From NCBI RefSeq assembly GCF_002843355.2, contig NZ_PJAI02000021.1:1-62793 (forward strand): a DNA stretch of 62,793 bases. The letters are read 5' to 3'. A program made the translations under genes and the position numbers. The stretch is from Colwellia echini (lineage in GTDB: Bacteria; Pseudomonadota; Gammaproteobacteria; Enterobacterales; Alteromonadaceae). The notes under the pieces are model-generated. The model was given only the letters and a program-made list of their open reading frames with translations. It was not told the origin of the DNA and did not search any database. Below are positions 57,202-62,793 of the stretch, piece after piece (position 1 is the stretch's first letter; every line of letters begins with the position of its first letter).

Positions 57202-57618
57202 ATGAAATTGATACAAAAAAGTTTACTCCTTACATTATGTTTGACGAGTTCTTTAGTTTTTGCAGATGTTGCCGTCATTGTTAATACAGCAAATGATAGT
57301 CAAATATCAGATGATGATATTCAACGAATGTTTTTAGGTAAAAACAAGTCCTTTTCTAATGGTGAGTCTGTGGTAGCTATAAATTTAGATTCAGGAAATG
57401 AACAACGCGGTGAATTTGAAGAAAAGGTTTTAGGTAAATCGAGTTCTCAAGTAAAAGCGTATTGGTCTAAGTTAATTTTTTCTGGTAAAGCGAAGCCGCT
57501 TGAAGAAGTTGCTTCAGATAGCGAAGTAATTAGTTTGATTTCTTCAACGCCAAACGCTATCGGTTATATTGATGCTAGTAAAGTAGATAGCTCAGTAAAA
57601 GTAGTAAAAACTTTTTAA
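57202..57618 (+). CDS. Small PstS-like periplasmic binding protein
   Basis: A 138-aa secreted protein with a signal peptide (SLLLTLCLTSSLVFA). The mature sequence resembles one lobe of the phosphate-binding PBP-like superfamily: ISDDDIQRMFLGKNKSFSNGESVVAINLD, then VKAYWSKLIFSGKAKP and IGYIDASKV. It is half the size of PstS. No transporter genes are adjacent, so a signalling role with the upstream chemoreceptor and porin is plausible. A terminator follows. Confidence 0.8.
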   Translation: MKLIQKSLLLTLCLTSSLVFADVAVIVNTANDSQISDDDIQRMFLGKNKSFSNGESVVAINLDSGNEQRGEFEEKVLGKSSSQVKAYWSKLIFSGKAKPLEEVASDSEVISLISSTPNAIGYIDASKVDSSVKVVKTF

Positions 57619-57646
57619 TTAACTATATTAAATAGAATACACAGTT

Positions 57647-57683
57647 AAAACCCGCTTTGAACTTTGTTTAACGCGGGTTTTTT
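57647..57683 (+). terminator. Terminator of the chemoreceptor operon
   Basis: AAAACCCGC / GCGGGTTTTTT with an AT-rich loop, 28 bases after the binding-protein stop and followed by a T run. Confidence 0.9.
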
Positions 57684-58121
57684 ATGTGTTTAGTTAACGA
57701 TTACGAAGGGGTTGTTTCTTATCGTTACCAGAAGTATCCCTATTCTCTAATTCGAATAATAAAAATTTAATAAATGAACTTTTTATGCAGTTTAATCGTA
57801 TTTGAGTTTTAACATCTTTATTTTTACCTGTTGATAGTAAATTATCCGTACAGAATAAAAATATAAATATAAATATAAATATAAATATAAAGATTAAGTG
57901 AAAGTGTAGTTGCCAACTTTATGTAGGATAAGCAACTAAATAATTAAATTTAAGTTAAAAACAATTTATTAGAGGCTAAGCAGGTTGTTTAATAGACTAA
58001 TAGCAATTTTTCTACTATTATTTATTATCGTGTAAAATAAAAGCAAACACTTGTATTTAATCTGTTTTATTTGTTATTTAACAGTTATTTAAATGTAAAA
58101 ATAATAAGCAAAGGGTAAACC
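57684..58121 (+). other. Adhesin upstream region with a hexanucleotide repeat
   Basis: A 438-base AT-rich region with no gene. Five exact tandem copies of ATATAA lie at 57861-57890. The adhesin promoter must be here. Slipped-strand changes in the repeat could alter promoter spacing or distance, but its position relative to the transcription start is unknown. Confidence 0.6.
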
Positions 58122-61100
58122 ATGGCTGATAGTATTAATAAAGATAAAGTTAACGATAATGACCAGTTAAATGCGAAGGAAGTAAATCCTGATTTAACTG
58201 TGAAACAAGATGATATTATTAATGAAACTAGCGATGTTGATGACCTAGAGACACATGAAATTGATGCTGAAGATTTAGCTGAGATTGAAGCTATTCAAGC
58301 AGAAATCGAAGCTGGAGAAGAAACCGTAGAGGTTGTTGAAACTGCTGCTGGTGAATCAAATGATGGTGGTAGTACCGAATTTGTTACTGTATCTCGTGAT
58401 GCTAATGAGACCCTTGTTTCCTCAGAATTTAAAACTGCAAGTTTTGCTTTTAACTCAGCTTCAATTGAGCTAACCGATACTAATGACGGAATCAATGATA
58501 ACTTTACAAACACAGATACATCATTAAGAGCTCAATTTACCGATAACTTTGTCTCAGGGGTAAGTTACACCACTTCATCAGGGCTAACAGGTTTAACCGG
58601 AGACACAGGTACTGCAGGTGAGTTTAAATATAACGCTGGTGATATTATAACCTTCAGTATTGGTGATGTAATCATTGCTCAATTTAATGCAAATGCAATT
58701 AACGGTGATACTCTATTTTTACAAGATATTGCAGGTACTGAACTTTCTGACAGTAACTCAAGTCATGTTGAAAATATGGCTATCTTCCTACAAGCATTAG
58801 ATAGTGATTTAACAGATAGTAATAATACCGATGGAATATTAAGTACAGATCAACTTATTAATAATGAAAATTCGTATGCAACTAACATCATAATCAGTCA
58901 AGAAATACGTGATGCTTTTACCGGTTATATTGATCCTACAACAGGAGAAGTACTGGATATAACAACCTCTGGTAAAGAAATGATTTCGCAAGCGCTAGCT
59001 TCTGTGGGTATTGAATTTACTCGAGAAAGTGAAAGAAATGACAATGGTGAGAATACTTTTGAAAGTATCGCTATGGATCATGTAGCACAAACTATTGATG
59101 GTCTAGCAGGAGATCGTGCACCAGAAAATGCTGATGCTCGTGAAATTGATACGATTGATGTTCCAGGCGGGTTAATTAATTATCATTTTCTTGAAGCAGA
59201 AGGTGTGATCACCTTTACCACAGATGATTTATTAGTTGGTGCCGTTGGTAAACAGGTTATCACCGAAAACTTAATTGTTGATAATGTGAAGTTATCTGCA
59301 TCATTTGAAAATATTGGCACACTAGTCGATAAAGGTGATGGTAACTTTGAAATAAAATTAAATGAAAGTGTTACAGGTAAAGACCTTGAGGGTCTAGCTA
59401 TCGATTATCGAGTTGAAGATTGGACAGTTAGTAAAGACGTAACCTCTCAATCATTAGACAGCTATAAATCGCACCTTTCCGCTGACATTAACGATGTAAA
59501 AGAAGACTCCGGTTTTAATCAATTTACCTTAAATAGCTCATTATCGTTTGATACTGATACGCAACTAACAATAAATTTTACGAGTGAATTATTAAGTGAG
59601 CAATTAACTGCTCAGGTACAAGCAGAATTAATTGCCTTAGGAAAAGATGCTGTAATTGATAACGGTATTATTCAAATTGCAGAATATGCTGATGATTATA
59701 ATATTCCGCTAGAGTACTCAAATGATGGGGGAAATACTTGGATATCAATGACTGTTGTAGCTATAGATACTACCGGTACTATTCCTCGACCTATTTTTGG
59801 CTTTGAGTTAGCCGCAGGTAATAACAGCATTGAGATCCGCGTACCTATTTTTGATGATGTAACTATTGAGCCTACCGAATATTTTCGAGCTGAAATTAAG
59901 GGGGAAAATTATTACGACGAAACTATTTTATTTGCTATTGAAGATAACGACTCACTTCCTCTTAATTTACCGCAAATAGATATCGATTATGTATTAATCA
60001 CAGAAGGTCAGGGTGATGCGATATTTACCTTAACCTTAAGTGAAGCAAGCGATGAAGTTGTTACAGTTAATTATAATACTACAGAATTAACAGCAAAGTT
60101 TGGTGAAGATTTTGCTAATACATCAGGTACGGTTACTTTCCAACCAGGGGAAACAACGGCGACTATTTCAATTGCGATTGCCGATGATTTAATTCTAGAG
60201 AACTCACCTGAATTTGCTGTAATCAACCTTTCGGATGCAACAAATGCGACTATTAATGATGCCCAAGGTACATTACGTATTTTTGATAATGACTATCCAG
60301 TTGAACTAACCGTAAGCTCATCCGAAATTAATGAAGGCGAAACGGCACTATTTACCGTAAATATTAATAAAGATTTAGGTAATACAACTGACTCACTAAC
60401 ACTCGTTAATTTATCTCTAAAAAATGGTAGTGCAAACGAACAAGATTATGATGTGTCGAGCATTAAAGCTTATTATGGTGAGGCGGGGAGTCCGCAATAT
60501 TTAGAGTTTGACGGTAAAGGCAACGTGATTGTTCCCGTTGGTATTACAAGCATAACTGTCATTGTAGATACTATTGATGACAGCACCAACGAACAAAATG
60601 AAAGTTTTACACTTACTGCCAAAATTGGTGATTCTCAAGGTGTTGGCACCGCTATAATATTAGGTAATGATGTAGATAATAATATAGCACCGAAACTTTC
60701 CGTAGAAGATGGTGCACTGGATGAAGATTCTGGCTCTATTACGGTAAGCTTTACCGCTGAAGATATTGATGGGACTATTGAATCTATTACGGCAACAGTT
60801 CCTGCAGAGCAAGGTAATGTTGTTGTTAATAATAATGGCACTTACACATTTACTCCCGCTGATAACTTTAACGGCGAAGCCACAATTACTCTAGTGGCAA
60901 CAGATAATAATGGTGGCTCTACAATTGTAGAATCTGCTGTTACTGTTAATTCAGTAAATGATGCAGCGACGATAACGCTGTTAACAACAACCGATAGTTT
61001 TACTGAAGAAGGTGCATCGATCAACGATGAAGTAGCGACGTTTAGCACCTTTGATGAAGATGGCGACGAAATTACTGTCACCTTATCTGATACAACGAAT

Positions 61101-62793
61101 TATGCTCTTGTGGGCAACACGGTTGTCTTAACGCAAGCGGGTGTCGACTTAATCGATCGCGGCGAAGATTTACCTGGTTTTACATTGTCCGCTACTGATG
61201 GTGAGCAAGAGGCACCATCTATCATAAATATCAACCCAGGTAATACGATTGATGTCAATGATGCAGCGACGATAACGCTGTTAACCACAACCGATAGTTT
61301 TACTGAAGAAGGTGCATCGATCAACGATGAAGTAGCGACGTTTAGCACCTTTGATGAAGATGGCGACGAAATTACTGTCACCTTATCTGATACAACGAAT
61401 TATGCTCTTGTGGGCAACACGGTTGTCTTAACGCAAGCGGGTGTCGACTTAATCGATCGCGGCGAAGATTTACCTGGTTTTACTTTATCAGCGACAGACG
61501 GTGAGCAAACAACACCGGCAACAGTAAATGTTTCTCCTGGAACAACTATAGATATTAATGATATTGAAACATTAACAATCACCAATGGTACTGCAACTGA
61601 AGATACTACCGTGATGGGTACCATATTGGGAAGTTATACCCTAACTGATGAGGAAGGTGAAGCCGCGTTAACGGTAGACTTTACTCCAGGCACTAATATC
61701 AATAATTATTACGTTCTTGATGGAACAGATATCAAACTTACAGCTTTGGGAGAAAGTTACTTAGATTCAGGTAATAATTTACCCAATATAAGTTTAACGA
61801 CAAGCGATGGTGTAGTTGCAACGAATACAGTTACTACAATATTAGTTAATGATGTTGAAGTATTAACGATCACTAATGGCACTGCGACAGAAGATTCTAC
61901 AGCTGCTGGTTCGGTGCTTGCTAGTTATACTCTGACTGATGATGAAGGTGGTTTAACCGTTGATTTTACATCAGGCACAAATGATCAAGGTTATTACGTT
62001 TTAGATGGTACGGATGTAAAATTAACACCAGCAGGTGAAGTATTCCTAAATGCAGGTAATACCTTACCTAATATCAGCTTAACTACAAGTGATGGCGTTA
62101 GTGCAAGTAATACAGTGACAACTGTATTGGTTAATGATGCAGCTCAAATTACGAACAATACTATTGATAGTGATGTAATTGAAGATGATCTGAGCAATAC
62201 GGCTATTGGTACTATAGAGATAATTGACGAAGATACAGGTGAAGGCACGTTAGCGAGCAGCACAGCAACATACGGCACCGTTGCGGTGGATGCAGCAGGT
62301 CAATGGACGTATTCACTTGATAACAACAATGCTGCAGTGCAAGCCTTACCAGCAGGTCAAACCTTGGTTGATACCATCACGTTCACCAGTGATGATGGCA
62401 CCACTGAGACACAAACCATCACCATTACCGGCAGCAATGATGCGGCGGATATCACAGTTACTGCAAGTGACACATTAGTGACTGAAGATGATGCGAGCAA
62501 CAACACCGCAACAGGCACAGTGTCTGTTAGTGATATTGATACCGGCGAAGGGACTTTAGTGAGCAGTACTGCGAGCTACGGCACGGTTGTGGTTGATGGC
62601 ACAGGTGTATGGGAATACAGCTTAGATGACAGCAATGCTGCGGTACAAGCGTTACCAGACGGTGAAACCTTAACCGATACGATCACCTTTACTAGTGACG
62701 ATGGCACCACTGAGACACAAACGATCACCATTACCGGCAGCAATGATGCGGCGGATATCACAGTTACTGCAAGTGACACAAGCGTGACTGAAG
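58122..62793 (+). CDS. Giant repeat adhesin, LapA/RTX type (5' part, truncated by window end)
   Basis: The frame is open from ATG 58122 (AAAGGG ribosome-binding site; in-frame stop just upstream) to the last base, at least 1557 codons. The acidic N-terminus contains IEAIQAEIEAGEE followed by VVETAAGES. TAAG at residues 74-77 matches the LapG protease site of LapA-like proteins. Residues ~616-725 and ~727-849 are Calx-beta-like repeats and ~854-945 cadherin-like. Then come two near-identical 100-aa repeats, two ~100-aa repeats starting with TLTITNGTATED, and VCBS-type repeats of 102 aa. Type I secretion of a biofilm adhesin is the likely role. The C-terminus lies beyond the window. Confidence 0.88.
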   Translation, partial: MADSINKDKVNDNDQLNAKEVNPDLTVKQDDIINETSDVDDLETHEIDAEDLAEIEAIQAEIEAGEETVEVVETAAGESNDGGSTEFVTVSRDANETLVSSEFKTASFAFNSASIELTDTNDGINDNFTNTDTSLRAQFTDNFVSGVSYTTSSGLTGLTGDTGTAGEFKYNAGDIITFSIGDVIIAQFNANAINGDTLFLQDIAGTELSDSNSSHVENMAIFLQALDSDLTDSNNTDGILSTDQLINNENSYATNIIISQEIRDAFTGYIDPTTGEVLDITTSGKEMISQALASVGIEFTRESERNDNGENTFESIAMDHVAQTIDGLAGDRAPENADAREIDTIDVPGGLINYHFLEAEGVITFTTDDLLVGAVGKQVITENLIVDNVKLSASFENIGTLVDKGDGNFEIKLNESVTGKDLEGLAIDYRVEDWTVSKDVTSQSLDSYKSHLSADINDVKEDSGFNQFTLNSSLSFDTDTQLTINFTSELLSEQLTAQVQAELIALGKDAVIDNGIIQIAEYADDYNIPLEYSNDGGNTWISMTVVAIDTTGTIPRPIFGFELAAGNNSIEIRVPIFDDVTIEPTEYFRAEIKGENYYDETILFAIEDNDSLPLNLPQIDIDYVLITEGQGDAIFTLTLSEASDEVVTVNYNTTELTAKFGEDFANTSGTVTFQPGETTATISIAIADDLILENSPEFAVINLSDATNATINDAQGTLRIFDNDYPVELTVSSSEINEGETALFTVNINKDLGNTTDSLTLVNLSLKNGSANEQDYDVSSIKAYYGEAGSPQYLEFDGKGNVIVPVGITSITVIVDTIDDSTNEQNESFTLTAKIGDSQGVGTAIILGNDVDNNIAPKLSVEDGALDEDSGSITVSFTAEDIDGTIESITATVPAEQGNVVVNNNGTYTFTPADNFNGEATITLVATDNNGGSTIVESAVTVNSVNDAATITLLTTTDSFTEEGASINDEVATFSTFDEDGDEITVTLSDTTNYALVGNTVVLTQAGVDLIDRGEDLPGFTLSATDGEQEAPSIININPGNTIDVNDAATITLLTTTDSFTEEGASINDEVATFSTFDEDGDEITVTLSDTTNYALVGNTVVLTQAGVDLIDRGEDLPGFTLSATDGEQTTPATVNVSPGTTIDINDIETLTITNGTATEDTTVMGTILGSYTLTDEEGEAALTVDFTPGTNINNYYVLDGTDIKLTALGESYLDSGNNLPNISLTTSDGVVATNTVTTILVNDVEVLTITNGTATEDSTAAGSVLASYTLTDDEGGLTVDFTSGTNDQGYYVLDGTDVKLTPAGEVFLNAGNTLPNISLTTSDGVSASNTVTTVLVNDAAQITNNTIDSDVIEDDLSNTAIGTIEIIDEDTGEGTLASSTATYGTVAVDAAGQWTYSLDNNNAAVQALPAGQTLVDTITFTSDDGTTETQTITITGSNDAADITVTASDTLVTEDDASNNTATGTVSVSDIDTGEGTLVSSTASYGTVVVDGTGVWEYSLDDSNAAVQALPDGETLTDTITFTSDDGTTETQTITITGSNDAADITVTASDTSVTE
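60958..61557 (+). repeat. Two 300-bp tandem repeats inside the adhesin
   Basis: Units 60958-61257 and 61258-61557 are in phase with codons (100 aa each). From 60961 to about 61183 the two differ at one base only, then diverge in the last ~70 bases. This points to a recent duplication or gene conversion. Confidence 0.93.
62138..62793 (+). repeat. VCBS-type tandem repeats, 306-bp period
   Basis: The unit is read as DITVTASDT-VTEDDASNN-TGTVSVSDIDTGEGTL with the shared ending TFTSDDGTTETQTITITGSN. The 102-aa period is seen from the repeated segment at 62401 and 62707. The array is still running at the window end, so its copy number is unknown. Confidence 0.85.

Noticed and set aside
60635..61624. 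Long minus-strand open frames opposite the adhesin repeats
   Set aside because: They are Ser/Val-rich mirror frames caused by the codon bias of the repeat array, and the same frame recurs in each repeat unit. The plus-strand frame is open over 4.6 kb and has clear domains.

Overview
The window looks like chromosomal DNA from an AT-rich marine gammaproteobacterium of the Colwelliaceae type (Colwellia, Thalassotalea and relatives). This placement is an inference from gene content and protein similarity recalled from memory, not from a search. Nothing indicates a prophage, plasmid, IS transposase or CRISPR array. Mobile DNA is limited to small palindromic (MITE-like) repeats.

Layout. Positions 1-860 hold the end of an rRNA operon (5S rRNA and terminator), a truncated second 5S tail with its own terminator, and two 128-bp palindromic repeats. 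Then come htpG behind a heat-shock type promoter, adk, an elaA-type acetyltransferase and a periplasmic solute-binding-like protein. Positions 5.5-13.4 kb carry a complete histidine operon on the minus strand (hisG-D-C-B-H-A-F-IE), headed by a His-codon leader peptide and attenuator. Positions 13.8-17.0 kb carry a four-gene minus-strand operon: a His/Glu/Asp-rich membrane protein, a ketosynthase III homologue, a haem-oxygenase-like diiron protein and an unknown protein. It looks like an uncharacterised lipid or small-molecule pathway. Positions 17.2-28.4 kb are mostly housekeeping: yoaA helicase, a GcvR-like ACT protein, a PilZ protein, ettA, a DUF481 outer-membrane protein, and the sugar-phosphate genes pgk, epd and tkt.

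Positions 28.6-49.7 kb form a urea region. It has a MASE1/CHASE sensor whose kinase core has lost its catalytic residues, a LuxR-type response regulator, and a large sensor that fuses an NCS1-type permease to a hybrid histidine kinase. These are followed by a porin, urtABCDE (urea ABC importer), ureD, ureABC, ureE, ureF and ureG, and a small His-containing membrane protein. The likely flow is urea sensing, outer-membrane passage, ABC import and hydrolysis by nickel urease. Long intercistronic hairpins probably set the relative protein levels.

Positions 49.7-53.8 kb hold tRNA-Arg(CCU), a membrane-anchored FKBP prolyl isomerase, and a cyanide-insensitive type cydAB operon preceded by a GbsR/MarR-family regulator with an FNR-type box and a palindromic operator candidate. 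Positions 54.1-57.7 kb hold a chemoreceptor (with a sigma-28-like promoter), a porin-like protein and a small PstS-like binding protein, arranged as one unit. From 58.1 kb to the window end runs the 5' part of a giant repeat adhesin. It has a LapG-type TAAG cleavage motif, Calx-beta, cadherin-like and VCBS-type repeats, and is cut off by the window edge.
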